From Armillaria gallica (Eukaryota; Basidiomycota; Agaricomycetes; Agaricales; Physalacriaceae): 64,000 nucleotides of DNA. The notes beneath the pieces are model-generated. The model was not told the origin of the DNA and did no database searches. It saw only the letters and a program-made list of their open reading frames with translations. Of this stretch, positions 22,880 to 34,429 are shown one piece after another (the first letter of the stretch is position 1; every line of letters starts with the position of its first letter). The stretch is from NCBI GenBank assembly GCA_037576215.1, contig JBANDB010000020.1, positions 1 through 64,000 on the forward strand, read 5' to 3'. A program made the translations under genes and the position numbers.

Positions 22880-24269
22880 GAGTTTAACTACGGCCAAATT
22901 AGGCGCTGATTTTGTAAACCTCGGCGCGCATATTCGACCTATATGACAGCCGTCGGGCCCTGAAAGTGATAGGCGCCTGTTTTGATGTTGTACGGAGATT
23001 TGCAGAGCTTGATATGGCCTAGCAGACAGCCCGAAACTCAACTTGGCGCAGCGGGGACTAAGAGAAGTTGTCGCAATCAGTTTCACAGAAAGATGCGTAC
23101 CAAAGGGTCCTCTCCTTTGCGGTATAATGTACCATTAATAGGATGTTGCAATGCAACACTTATCATGGGTGCCAATCGTCATGAATGATACTGAAACAGC
23201 CCACGTAGATACTCATTTGCCGCCAGGTAAACGCTTTATCTCCTTCCCGGTGTACTGGCTATCCATTGGCACAAGACTGACCCGAAATCGGTTTAAGACT
23301 TCTCTCTGTCTCGACCCGAAGGCTGTAAGAAGATGCATCTCACGGAACGGCAACGAGCGGGCCATGAGTTTGCGAATAGATAGTCGCATGTGGTAAGAGG
23401 GCTTCGACATATTAGTAATGGCCGAGAAGCAATAAAGGCTGACATCTAGAGGAGATTTTTACCAGGCTCAAAGGGGGATCACCGACCGAGTCCGATAGAT
23501 TCTAGTTGCGGACGGCTATGTGCAGGCACCAATCTATCAGGGAAAAGGTTCAAGAAAGCGGCCAACAGCAGAAATAGTGTCTAGGACAGAATGTGTGGAC
23601 GGGGATGCCAGATATGACAAGCATTTGAACGCGTAGAGTATCATCACCACATCTACGCCGACGAACCAGCGCCCACAGCTGAAGATCTTGATGCAAAAGA
23701 TTTGCCGTTGGTAATCATAATCAGCGACAGAAAAAGAGCTAACACAGGTTCTGTGAGAACGTGATACAGGCCCGCAGCTCAATAGGCGCCTGATAACAAA
23801 AATAGATCGATTAATGAATTAGCAGTGTCATCAGAACAGAATTGAAAAAAAAACGCGCATGGCGGACGAGCTTGGGTACAGCATCGGCGTCAACACGAAC
23901 ATCGACAGGGAAAACGTACACTGAAAATTTCGCGGCATGGTGCTAAGGAGACTTTGCAGAACGGGTCCAGGTCAGAGGTGATAGAGGTGATAGTGGAAAG
24001 AGGAAGAAGATTCTCACCACGTGGCATTGTCAACGTGCCGGGTCACGTCGGCTCCTTTGGGTAGAGCCGACGCGACATCGGTCCGATCTGTGCGCTAAGC
24101 AGCCACACCCGTTGCGAGTATCGAACGGTGAGTAAATATGCGTGAATATCGCTAGTAAGTATTCGGAGCGTTTAAACTCCTTCAAATGCGAGGCCGTTTA
24201 ATGTTAGTGATTAATACCTTTCTACTCGCCAGGTTGCGGAAGAAATTTGATTGTGAGTACATATCCGAG
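22880..24269. repeat. Conserved MC-CE spacer, unit A
   Basis: About 1.4 kb between MC3 and CE1, repeated between MC4-CE2 and MC5-CE3. Shared landmarks include gcagagcttgatatggccta (about 22996) and gtaatcataatcagcgac (about 23711), followed by the tgtgagaacgtgatacagg stretch. No ORF is conserved between copies, so it is probably promoter and spacer DNA of the duplicated unit. Confidence 0.6.
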
Positions 24270-25322
24270 CTACATCTCTCCTGGGAGTGTAACAAGAAGC
24301 CTCATCTTCTCAGTCCACTTATCGTCCTCCGCCCATTTGATGGACTTGTCTTCACACAGAGCGAAGACCCCATTGTTCGCTCTCGAGGGCTTGCCTGCCA
24401 CATGTTCAAGGATGGCTCTCTCTTCATCGACGCGTCTGATCTATGCTCCGGCGATTTCCGCTTGAGAAGACTCCAGGGAAGGGAGGCGCAAAAGCTATAG
24501 ATACGTGTCCGTTCCATGAGTGACGTATCCTTCCAACAGATAATCAGCGCGCACCAAATCAACTGCTTAGAATCACTCACCGTCCGTCCTATTCTGCTCT
24601 GGCGTCCACCGAATCTCATACCTCGACACAGGGAACCCCGCATCGTGCAAATCCCTCGCAAGGATCCTCACTGGTGAATGCACCTGATAATTCGAAGTCA
24701 TCCTTCCGAACATCTTCGCGCACTCCTCCGATGTGGCATCATCCCCCAGTGTCTCGTACTGACTCACAATCTTCTCCGCGGTATCATCCTGGTAATACCT
24801 CTCCAGGTTTGGGACGATATCCGCGGGTTTCTCGATGACGGACAAGGTGGAATCGAAGTACTATTCGTCTGTTAGGTCCCCGACGATGATGCTACAGACC
24901 CCCTTTTGCTTGAGTGCTTGGTCGAAGGCACCGGAGCGCTGCCATGTCATCGCATCGGTTGTTGAAGGTAACCAGTCGTCGTCCACGCATCCTCGGAAAG
25001 TGCTGTTGTTTGGGCCAGCGGCTTTGCTTTCGATGGTACGGCATATAGTCTCAGGAGGAACAGCACGGAGGTCTTCGAGGATAGTAGAAGAGGAGGGGTC
25101 GAGGTGTAGGGCGTGGCAGAAGGCTTGGAATTGGGACCGCATTTCTGTTGGGGTCTTTGGGGTCGGACTGACAAGAAAATTAGTATGAAGTGAATACAGC
25201 GGTTTGTTTTGATATGGTGCTTCACCATGGTATTTGACATCAGATGAGCCGATTGAAACGGAGACTTAGCCTTCAGGAAGATGAGATACATGATGTATTT
25301 CTGATGTACGGCGTGGGCGCCT
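24270..25322 (-). pseudogene. Carboxylesterase fragment CE1 (5'-truncated, nonsense mutations)
   Basis: Homologous to the 3' part of CE3, from the exon starting GAHAVHQ to the stop at 24270-24272. The large exon reads QFQAFCHALHLDPSSSTILE and on to VGDLTDE, where the following Trp codon is TAG (24861-24863). The last exon keeps GYVTHGTDTYL, but the next Trp codon is also TAG (24495-24497). The N-terminal half, oxyanion loop and nucleophile exon are absent. It is not functional as an esterase. Upstream sequence diverges from CE3 right at the exon start and matches the break seen in CE2. Confidence 0.8.
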
Positions 25323-25628
25323 TGGAAGCGTTTTGTTAGGTGAACGGTCAGATTCTTGAAGAAGCGGTGGGCCATCGCAGAGCGTGGCAGATCCGAGTCC
25401 TGAAAATGGGGTGGGCTGCCCTGCGTGGGCGGCACAGGATGCATTGAATGGTACAACATAATACTGTTATTGAGCTTGTACCGACCAACTGATAAATTTA
25501 CGACGATCGTGACAAGGTGAAGAAAACTCCGGCGTAAACAAAAAGAGAAGGAGCGGTATCCCCTGCTCTTCGGAGAGATTCACAGTTAACAGATATCAAG
25601 GTGGAGTGATACACCTCGAGTCTGGGCA

Positions 25629-26066
25629 ATGACGGTGACAATGTCCAAGGAAACGACAAGGAATACATTCAAATTTCATAACGGCGAGGGTGAGGAATTG
25701 AATGGCCTTGGAAATAACACATGGTCACCAAGTAACAGGCGGAACACCGGTGTGCGACGGAGAAGGTTGCTCAGAGGCGTAATATCTGTGATTCAAATCA
25801 GTCGGCAGACTGAACCGAGTGAGAGGCCACACACCGTCATGGCCTCAGATGGCCAGCCCTGCCAAAAAGGTTCAGCCAACATAGCCCATTCACCGCCACC
25901 AACTTGCCCATCTCTGCCACCACCCACTAATACTTCTGCAAGGCATCCCTTGTTGGGCACAAGGAGAGACACTGAGCCAGTTAATAGCACCAGTCCCGGC
26001 GATAGTCCACGGAAGAAAAAGCGGCCGAGAATGTCGGTCCTCTCTGACTGTATCCGCGGTCGTTGA
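25629..26066 (+). CDS. Doubtful proline-rich ORF (145 codons)
   Basis: An open frame from ATG 25629 (MTVTMSKETTRNTFKFHNGE) with a second ATG at 25839 (MASDGQPCQKG). The later part is Pro/Ser/Thr-rich (HSPPPTCPSLPPPTNTSA) and ends with a basic cluster PRKKKRPR that could be a nuclear signal. There is no paralogue in the window and no recognisable domain. It may be chance. Confidence 0.2.
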   Translation: MTVTMSKETTRNTFKFHNGEGEELNGLGNNTWSPSNRRNTGVRRRRLLRGVISVIQISRQTEPSERPHTVMASDGQPCQKGSANIAHSPPPTCPSLPPPTNTSARHPLLGTRRDTEPVNSTSPGDSPRKKKRPRMSVLSDCIRGR

Positions 26067-26653
26067 GTCGAGGTCGAGGAACAAGATTGAAGAAATGACA
26101 ACGAGGTGTACAGAGAAGAGAGAAGTGTGAACCCGTTTTGGCGAGAGCTACCCTAGTGACCAGATATACAGCAGCTGTAAAAAATGTTAATCTCATCACG
26201 AATGCACACATCCTAAGTACGCACCAAAACATTGGTGATGTGAATCGTGTTCACCGTCGAGCACGAAGGAAAGCGAAGAAGAAAAAGAGTTGGTGCCATG
26301 GGGTAATACTGTATTCTTCGCGGTCTGGATATCGTTGGACAAGTGTGATATGTGAAGGTGATTTTAAGAGACAGCCGAGGACAAGCAATCGAGTCGATGC
26401 TCAAAAAAGAACAGGTAACAAGTGTGACGTGTGACAATAGCACGGCATGCACGGCACGGCAAATTGGCAATCATGCACCGCCACCGAGATGCTCAGGAAG
26501 TTAGCATAGACCGAATCCTGTATACACAGGACTCGGAATCGCCAGTCACGCCGGCTAAGTGCCGACGCATAGCATCAATCCGAATCTGGAGGAAGTACGC
26601 TAAATCACTGTGCCCATGATTGATGCGGGTATCCGAACGTGCATTGCATAGCG
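26067..26653. other. Gene-less stretch
   Basis: Only short, uncorroborated ORFs on both strands. Nothing recognised before the second MITE. Confidence 0.35.
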
Positions 26654-26661
26654 CCAGATTC

Positions 26662-27079
26662 CAAGGGGGTTGCGGCCCGCCAAGCCGGCACATCGGGTCG
26701 GTCGGTCGGTCGGTCCCAGGAGGCCTTAAAATTTTTTTTTGCCCCCCTCTGTATAGAGGAATGGGGTTATCCTGGGCGCCATGGATGCATTATTTGGTGT
26801 GGAATAGAACCTGTCGGATCATATCTGACCTGTAGGAGGCTCAAGGAACCTCTCGGCAGCACTGGGGGCAGACTTGGGTAAGTCGGATGCAAGATGCATA
26901 GCTTCGGGTCCGGGAATAGAGAGATTACCGGTGGCTGTGAAGTCCGCAAATGGTAGGATGGGATGACTCAGCAACTATTCTTGGTATGTTATTCCCACAC
27001 CGATCGGTCGGTCGCTCCATCGAGGCCTTAAAATTTTTTTCGACCCTGTATGATTTTTTCGGTTTTTGCGACCCCCTTG
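26662..27079. mobile_element. hAT-like MITE copy 2 (418 bp)
   Basis: Ends are caagggggttgc at the left and gcgacccccttg at the right (near-perfect inverted repeats). They are flanked by the perfect 8-bp target duplication ccagattc (26654-26661 and 27080-27087). Inside the left end are gggtcggtcggtcggtcggt and aggccttaaaattttttt. Inside the right end are cgatcggtcggtcg and gaggccttaaaattttttt, so the subterminal blocks are also partly duplicated. It is non-coding and of the same family as 19342-19756. Confidence 0.75.
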
Positions 27080-27177
27080 CCAGATTCAATATATTAAAAC
27101 AGGCGGATTCACGTATTTAATATCATCTACCCAGTACCATAAGAAATCTGACGGTTAGTATCAAGCATAATGATACA

Positions 27178-27262
27178 TTTCCTGGGAGGGTAACAAGAAG
27201 CTTCATGTTTTCCTCCCACTTGTCTCACCTTTTTGATAGACTTATCTCGATTCTCCACATTA
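27178..27262 (-). pseudogene. Carboxylesterase C-terminal relic
   Basis: The string gggagggtaacaagaagctt, then catgttttcctcccacttgt, matches the extreme 3' end of the CE genes (gggagtgtaacaagaagcct, then catcttctcagcccacttat). It lies just downstream of MC4, in the position equivalent to the relic beside MC3. It is non-coding. Confidence 0.55.
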
Positions 27263-27409
27263 GAGGGCACAAAGTCAAAGAATTATATTCTGGGAACCCG
27301 GCGATGCCCGCAGCGAGTTCACGGAAAGCTCCCAGTGGTGGCAGCACTGATCGGCACTTTCCTTTGAAACAGAAATACATGGAATGGAAGACATCTGAGG
27401 ATGGCATTC

Positions 27410-29430
27410 TCAAAAATTAAACTCCATATCAGTGTTCTGCATACCAAAATAACAACAGCATTCGAATTATCAGGCGATCAATGAATGAATTGTACTCACA
27501 AAGTTGCGGGAAGATCCTAGCTGAGGTATCTGGTTATACTCATAGTCGATACTCATCCTGAAAAAAAAGGAAATTGACTATGTTCCGGCTTTAGGCAGGA
27601 TAGAAGCTGACCGTATTGAGTGAAGAAGCTGTTTGTAGGATTGGTTAGGTTTCTCTTTAAAAGCCTTGATGAAAGCCTATACGCATCCCAGTTTGCCGAT
27701 GAGGGGCGTCAGGAAGAAAAAGGTGATAGTCCCTTACACGCGTCATGACACCTCCTTGAGGCGTATCGGCACCTTCCTGGCTGTCCTTGGCGCCAGACCA
27801 GCATATCTGCCGTCCATTCTGGTCATCTGATAGAAACAGACAAGAGATACTCACTACATCCGCGGAAATACTATCCAACACCAACGGCGTGACAGCGCGC
27901 TCGCGTTGACCAAGGCAGTCGTACTAAAACAAACTGGTCAGAATTAATGTCGAGGAGTCCGAAAGATGGGATAGTTACAACGTAGGACAGATCTAGCGTA
28001 GAAAAACTGGATGAAAGGGCATTTGAATCAGCAGCAGTGATGTGCTTACCCAAAACCGTCCCGGAGTGGCAGCTCTGCGCAATCAAGGTGACGAGGTTGA
28101 AATAAGATGTCTGTATATCCTTACATCGAACAGAGCCTGATAAATACAACTGGTGTTAGATATTTGATCAAAGCACGTGGCTCGAAAAAGGAGCGTACCG
28201 TTAGCCGGCAATCAGAAGGCAGGGGCTTGAGTTTTTTATGTATTTCCTGGGTCGCAAAAGAGTCGGCACTCCCATCGCATATAGATAATATATGAACGCA
28301 CATCGTCAGAAATATAAGACGGCCCGATGCACTCAATGACTGCAAGAGTATGGACTTTCAGTAGATTATTCATTGGGTAAAATGATTTGATGGGAAAACC
28401 TTCGTCTTTTCCGTCGACCTCATCACCATTCGTATCAACAGTCTGGCTTCCGTGTCCAGAGTCTGAGTGTGAACAGCAAACGTCAGAAAAGGAATGTAAA
28501 GGAAAAGGCCCAGCGTACAATGAATAAACAGCGAATCGTCCGACCGGGCACCCTTAACAAGCCAAGACAGTGCATCTAAAATATTCTCTTTTGTGGGTGT
28601 CACACTGTCTATCTCGTCCGTAAGCATTTTGATATCCTCGTACTTATACCCATTTTCTAGAGAAAGGAAGGTCCATCAGACTGTGTCGATAATTGAACGA
28701 GTGCGAAAGACATTTACGCATCAAGAAGTCGCGCATGTCTCTCGCATCTTTTATACAGCCTTGGAGCTCGTTCGATCTGTCACGATAGTTGATACCGATC
28801 TAAGAAAGTATTTTCAGTATCAACACCTAGCATACGCCGTTAGAAGAGGGGCGCTTACACAGAGTGCTCTCTTACGCCCCGAAGAGTCGGAATATCTGAT
28901 ATGATCTGAATGTGCGGACTGGATTGTTCCGGATTCAGACTGGAGGTCTGTTATTTACGACACCGACTGTTGGGATCCTCATGATACAATTGCTCACCTG
29001 AGTGTCTGGAGGAAGTTCGGAGCACGGAGAGTCGGGCAGGTAACCACTGCCTGAGTGGTCATGACGCTGATTCGCGACACTGATTCTGCAATCGTTGGAA
29101 GGTAAGTGGGTACTGACAAAGAAGTTTCTCTGCCAATAACACGGCTTCCTTCGCATTTCTATGAGCAAAAAATTTTAGATGGCAGCACTTCTAAAATACT
29201 CACTTTGTGGATGAGCAAAGATAAACATACGGGGAATCAGCATAGTCATGAGGAGATATTCGACGTGCACCCCTTTTTCTAATGTAGATTTGGCTACTAT
29301 AAGGTCAACGGGTCATCAAGTTGTAATCTAAAATCCAAATGTTGCTTACTCCAACGATAATCTAAGAATTTCGTGAGCCGACAATGCTCATACATAAACA
29401 TTCGTGAACTCACGTTGACGGAACTGGCAT
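27410..29430 (-). CDS. Metacaspase MC4 (type I, multi-exon)
   Basis: The proposed start is ATG 29428-29430 (MPVPSTLSL after splicing). Prodomain exons read SPHDYADSPYVYLC and RISVANQRHDHSGSGYLPDS. The core reads RKRALC, intron, IGINYRDRSNELQGCIKDAR. DDSLFIH joins YSGHGSQTVDTNGDEVDGKD (catalytic His codon 28452-28454). LFD joins SCHSGTVL (catalytic Cys codon 28069-28071), then DLSYV where the sister genes have DLPY. The p10 region reads ICWSGAKDSQEGADTPQGGV, then SYKQLLHSIRMSIDYEYNQI. The last exon NTDMEFNF stops at 27410-27412. It is more diverged from MC3 and MC5 than they are from each other. Confidence 0.78.
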
Positions 29431-29599
29431 TCGTAAATATATCGGCGGCTGGTAGGTAATAAGGGGCTGGCTCTTGAAAAGGCACTTGGCGCCACGTCGA
29501 GAATGGAAGGTGGATGGCGCGGTAATGAACTTGAAGTGCAGAAGGGATAGCGGTCCCAGTGGTCGGGGAAAGGATGAATAACCAAGACCTTGCGACGCG

Positions 29600-30626
29600 A
29601 GTTTAAAAACCACGGCCAACTTGGGCGCCCGCTTTGTAATCCTTGGTGCATATATTCGACTAGTATGGATTGCGAATTCATTGTCGGTCGTCAGCCGTCG
29701 GGCACGGGAAGTAATAGGCGCCTATTTGGGGATTGTACGGAGATTCGCAGAGCTTGATATGGCCTAGTAGACAGCCCGACACTCAAATTGGCGCAGTGGG
29801 GTTCTGGGAGAAGTCGTCGTAATTACTTTCACAGATACCAAAGGGTCCATATCATCAAAGGTCTTCTCATTTGCGTAGTATACCATTAACAAGATGCTGC
29901 AATTTAAGACATATCATAAGTGCTAATCGGCATAAAAGGTACGGAAACAACTCACGAAGATACCCATCTGCCGCCAGTTGAACGCTAGCTCTCCTTCCCG
30001 GCATGCTGTGACAAGTCGCCGACGAACTAGCACCCACAGCCGAAGATCTTAATGCAAAAGAGTCGTCGTTGGTAATCATAATTAGCGACAAAAAAAGAGC
30101 TGAAACAGGTTCTGTGAGAACGTGATACAGGCCCACAGCTCGATAGACGCCTGATAACAAAAATAGGTCGATTAATGAATTAGCAGCGTCATCAGAACAG
30201 AATTGAAGAAGAAAAAAACGACACGCATGGCGGAGAAGCTTGGGTACAGCATCGGCGTCAACACGAACATCGACAGGGGAAATTGTACTTGGAATGTTCG
30301 TGGCACGGCGCTAAGGAGACTTTGCAGAACTCGGAGTCCAGGTCAGAGGTGGTAAGTGGAAAGAGGAAGAAGACTCTCACCACGTGGCTTTGTTAACGCG
30401 TCGCGTCGGCTCTTATTAATACGACATCGGCCGATCTGCGCGCCAATTAGCCGCGCCTGTTGCGAGTATCGCACGCTGGATAATTATGCGTGAATATTTC
30501 TTGTAAATATTCGGAGCGTTAAACGCGTTCAGATACGAGGCCATTTAGACAGTGTTAGTGATTAATACCTTCTACTTGCCAGCTTGCGGAAGAGAACTGA
30601 TTCAAGATTGTGAATATATATCCCAG
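29600..30626. repeat. Conserved MC-CE spacer, unit B (with internal deletion)
   Basis: Copy of the 22880-24269 spacer, carrying gcagagcttgatatggccta (about 29744) and gtaatcataattagcgac (about 30074). Relative to units A and C it lacks a few hundred bases around 30010, where cttcccggcatg runs directly into the later part of the block. Confidence 0.55.
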
Positions 30627-31690
30627 CTACACCTCTCCTGGGAGTGTAACAAGAGGCCTCATGTTCTCAGCCCACTTATCGTCCTCCGCTCATTTGATGG
30701 GCTTACCTTTACACAGAACGAAGACCTCACTATTCGCTCTCGAGGGCTTGCCTGCATGTTCAAGGACGGCCCTCTCTTCATCGACGCGTCTAATCCATGC
30801 TCTGGCAATTTCCGCTTCAGAAGGTTCCAGGGAAGGGAGCCGCAAATGCCACAGATACGTATCCATGAGTAACGTATCCTTCCAACAGACAATCAGTGCA
30901 CACCAAATTAACTAGTTAGAATCATTCACCATTCGTCCTATTCTGCTCTGGTGTCCACCGAATTTCATACCTCAACACAGGGAATCCCACATCGTGCAAA
31001 TCCCTCGCGAGGATCCTCACCGGCAAAACCTGATAATCCGAAGTCATCCTTCCGAACATCTTCGCGCACTCCTCCGGTGTGGCATCATCCCCAGGGTCTC
31101 ATACTGCCCCATAATCTTCTCCGCGATACCATCCTGGTAATACCTCTCCAGGTTTGAGACGATATCTGCGGGTTTCTCGATGACGGACGAGGTGGAGTAG
31201 AAGTACCATTCGTCTGTGAGGTCCCCAACGATGACGCTACGGACACCCTTTTGCTTGAGTGCTTGGGCGAGGGCGCCGGAGCGCTGCCATGTCATCACAT
31301 CGGTTGTTGAAGGTAGCCAGTCGTCGTCCACGCATCCTCGGACAGTGCCATTGTCTGGGCCAGCTGCTTTGCTTTCGATGGTACGGCATATAGTCTCAGC
31401 GGGAACAGCGCGGAGGTCTTCGAGGATAGTAGACGAGGAGGGGTCGAGGTGTAGGGCGCGGCAGAAGGCTTGGAATTGGGGCGGCATTTCTGTTGGGGTC
31501 TTTGGGGTCGGACTGACGGGAAAATCAGTATGAAGTGAATACAACGATTTGTTTTGATAGTGCTCACACCATGGTATTTGACTTCAGATGAGCCGATTGA
31601 AACGGAGTTTTAGCGCCTTCAGGAAGATGAGATACATGCAAGATACATGATGTATTTCTGATGTACGGCGTGGGCACCTTGGAAGCGTTT
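30627..31690 (-). pseudogene. Carboxylesterase fragment CE2 (5'-truncated, frameshifted)
   Basis: Same 3' portion of the esterase as CE1. The large exon is open through DEWYFYSTSSVIEKPADIV, but one base is missing from a C run near 31089-31092, turning QYETLGDDATPEEC into QYETLGMMP and ending early. In the last exon a 5-bp deletion within the THGTD codons shifts the frame and destroys the region that carries the catalytic His in CE3. The 5' boundary, including about 30 bp of non-CE sequence beyond the exon (agcgtttt..ttagg.gaacggtcagattcttga), matches CE1, so both descend from one already truncated copy. Confidence 0.8.
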
Positions 31691-31799
31691 TTTTAGGCGA
31701 ACGGTCAGATTCTTGATCTCTTCACAGGCAAGCAATCGAGATTTGAAATAAGAGTCCGGTACAAGTGAACAGTGTTGATCTCAGTCACCCGATCACCCC

Positions 31800-31960
31800 A
31801 CTTTCGATTTCAGACTTTAAGTCATCCTTCCAAACATGCGCATCCTTCCGGGGCGGCATCGTCTCCTAACACCCCATGCTGCCACATCAGCCTCTCTCCA
31901 GAATGGGCTCGATGCATGCTTGGTTTCCAAAGACAAAGAAGGTGGAGTAGAGGTAAATTT
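31800..31960 (-). pseudogene. Additional short carboxylesterase relic
   Basis: The minus strand reads LGDDAAPEGCACLEG, matching LGDDATPEECAKMFG of the CE large exon, followed by diverged sequence that still ends in aaggtggagtagag where CE has gaggtggagtagaag. It sits between CE2 and MC5, in the position equivalent to the relics beside MC3 and MC4. Confidence 0.5.
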
Positions 31961-32339
31961 TCTTTTTCTCGGAATCCATTTCGTATTGTTACCTTATTAG
32001 AAGGGAGAATACATTGAAGGAAGGTGAAATATACCGCCCATCGGACTGTCAACGGGTGATCAGAGTCACAGTTGTCGGATTGATATCGCTATTTTGAACT
32101 CGGTAAAAATATCCTATCAATATCAGGCAGACGGATCTGAATCCATCCGTACACAATGGGAGGCAAAAATCAAAGGATCATTTTTTCTAACGATAACAGC
32201 ACCAAATTCATGGGAAATTCTTCCGAAGCCCAGGGTCTTTCCTCCAGCATTTGCTACCTTTCTAGAAGGAAAGCTACGGGGGATTATACGATGTATTGAT
32301 GTGCATACAATGCAAGAGATTTGAGGAATCTGCGCCGTC

Positions 32340-34209
32340 TCATAAAATAAACTTTGAATTAGTATCCTTTTCACCCAAGGAAATGACAGGATTTGGATCA
32401 TTCAGTGAATAGACATAACGAATGAATACCCTTACAATTGGACGAGAGGAGCCTAGCTGAGGTATCTGGAAGTTATCCTTCCGATCACGCTCGACAATTA
32501 TCCTGAAAAAGGAAATTGAGCGCCGTGCTTCGACCATACGCAGGAGGGTGACCTTATCGAGTGAAGAAGATCTTTGTATGGCTGATTGTGTTCCTTTTCG
32601 AAAGCCTCGATAAATGCCTATACATAACCCCGGAGTTCAGTGAGCTTGCGTCAAGACGCAGAAAGTAATAATCACTCACGCGCGTCATGACACCTCCTTG
32701 GGGTGCATCGGCGCTTTCCTGATTGTCCTTGGCACCAGACCAACATATCTGCGTTACATTCTAGTCATCTGTTAGAAACAGACAACAGATACTTACCACA
32801 TTCGCGGCAATATTCAAGCCCGACGTCATTCCATAATATTGACCATTGCAGTTATACTAAAACATGCCAGTCAGATTTGGTGATGCGTGAAAGTGGGACA
32901 ATATTAATTACAGTGTAAGGCAGGTCTAACATAAACAGATCAGGCGAAGTGAGCGATAGAACCTGTAGTTGATGCACTTACCCAAAATCGTCCCGGAATG
33001 ACAGCTCTATATAATAGAGGTGATGAGGGAGAAGTAAGACCATCTGCATATGAGTCTGTGTTTACTTACATCGAACAAAGCCTAGTACAATTCGGGTTGC
33101 GTCAGACATATCACCAAAACCCGGCTCGAAGAAGGAACGTACCGTGAGCTGGCAACCAGAAGGCAGGGACTGGAGTATTCGGTGTATTTCCTGAGTCGCG
33201 AAAGAGTCGGCGCGCTCTTGGGTGATAATCAATATTTGCACTCACATCGTCAATGATAATCGATGAGTCGTAACATAAAATATCTTCAAGAGTATGAATT
33301 GTCAGCAGATGGTCCAACGAGTAAAAACGATGTAATGGAAAAACCTTCATCATTTTGGTCGACCTCATCGCCATTCGTATCGGGGGTCTGGCCACCATGC
33401 CCAGAGTCTGGGAGTAATGATAACTATTGGAAACGAATAGAAAGGAAGCGGCGAAACGCACAGTGAAGAAAAAGTGAATCGTTCGACTGGGCACCCTCAA
33501 CAAGCCAGGACAAGGCCTTCAATATATTGTCTCTCGTTGGTTTATTGTCCTCCTCGTCCGTAAGTATCTTGATATCTTTGGCATCGTAGCCGTTTCCTGG
33601 TGAAAGGAGTGTCAGTACACAGTTGCTATAAACGAGAGTGAAGGGCGTTTACGCATCAAGAAGCCACGAATGTTCTTAACATCCTTTATACAGCCTTCAA
33701 GTACGATTTCGGGAGCACGATAATTGATTCCAATCTAGTGGAATGATTTCAGCGTCAACCACTGGATTACTCCGCGAAAGGGCCGATTACACAGAGTGCT
33801 CTTTTGCGCCCAGAAGATTCGCAATTCCTGCCCGAAATGGCTTGAACACAACGGGAGGCATCAGGCAGGTAACTACAGTCGTGATGCCGATACGCGTTGT
33901 TAGTTGTCCGTTTGTCGAAAGGTAAGCTGCATACGCAGTTCTCTGAGTAAAAGGGCATAGATGACAACGCTTTGTGAAACACTCACAATGTCTAAGAGGC
34001 ATAGGATGGATATTGAACATCAGCGTCAGAGCCATAACCATTGAGAGGTACCTGGTAAGCGCATCTTGCGGGGCTGTCGAGAGGTCAAGCGGTTATCGTC
34101 GTGTAAACTCTAAAGTTCGAGGGTTACTTACTCCTTTGATAATCTACGATTTTAGTGAGTCAACATAGAACATACATGCGGATTCATGGACTCACACTGG
34201 TGATGCCAT
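32340..34209 (-). CDS. Metacaspase MC5 (type I, multi-exon; possible prodomain lesion)
   Basis: The proposed start is ATG 34207-34209 (MASP.., weaker than in the sister genes). Prodomain pieces read NGYGSDADVQYPSYAS and NNAYRHHDCSYLPDASRC. The core reads RKRALC, intron, IGINYRAPEIVLEGCIKDVK. The segment ending at LH joins YSGHGGQTPDTNGDEVDQND (catalytic His codon 33397-33399). LFD joins SCHSGTIL (catalytic Cys codon 33001-33003). The C-terminal exon has KDNFQIPQLGSSR and the last exon DTNSKFIL stops at 32340-32342. In the frame shared with the paralogues, exon 3 meets TAG at 33992-33994, so MC5 may use another start (for example the ATGs in MVMALTLMF) or be damaged at its N-terminus. The catalytic part is intact. 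Confidence 0.72.
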
Positions 34210-34429
34210 TGGGAAATGCGTGAGCAGCTAGTGGCCGGTAGACTGCGGGTTATTTGGAGGATCACTCGAACGATTCCGAAATCAGCAAGAGGGAATTGGC
34301 CACGGAAAAGTGCACCAAGGGAATAAGCGGAAATTAGATCGCGTGGAGATTAACCTGAAGCTCAGAAAACACGGTCGAGGGGAGAAGAATGAGCAACGAA
34401 AGACATACGACCCATGCTTAAAAACTGTA

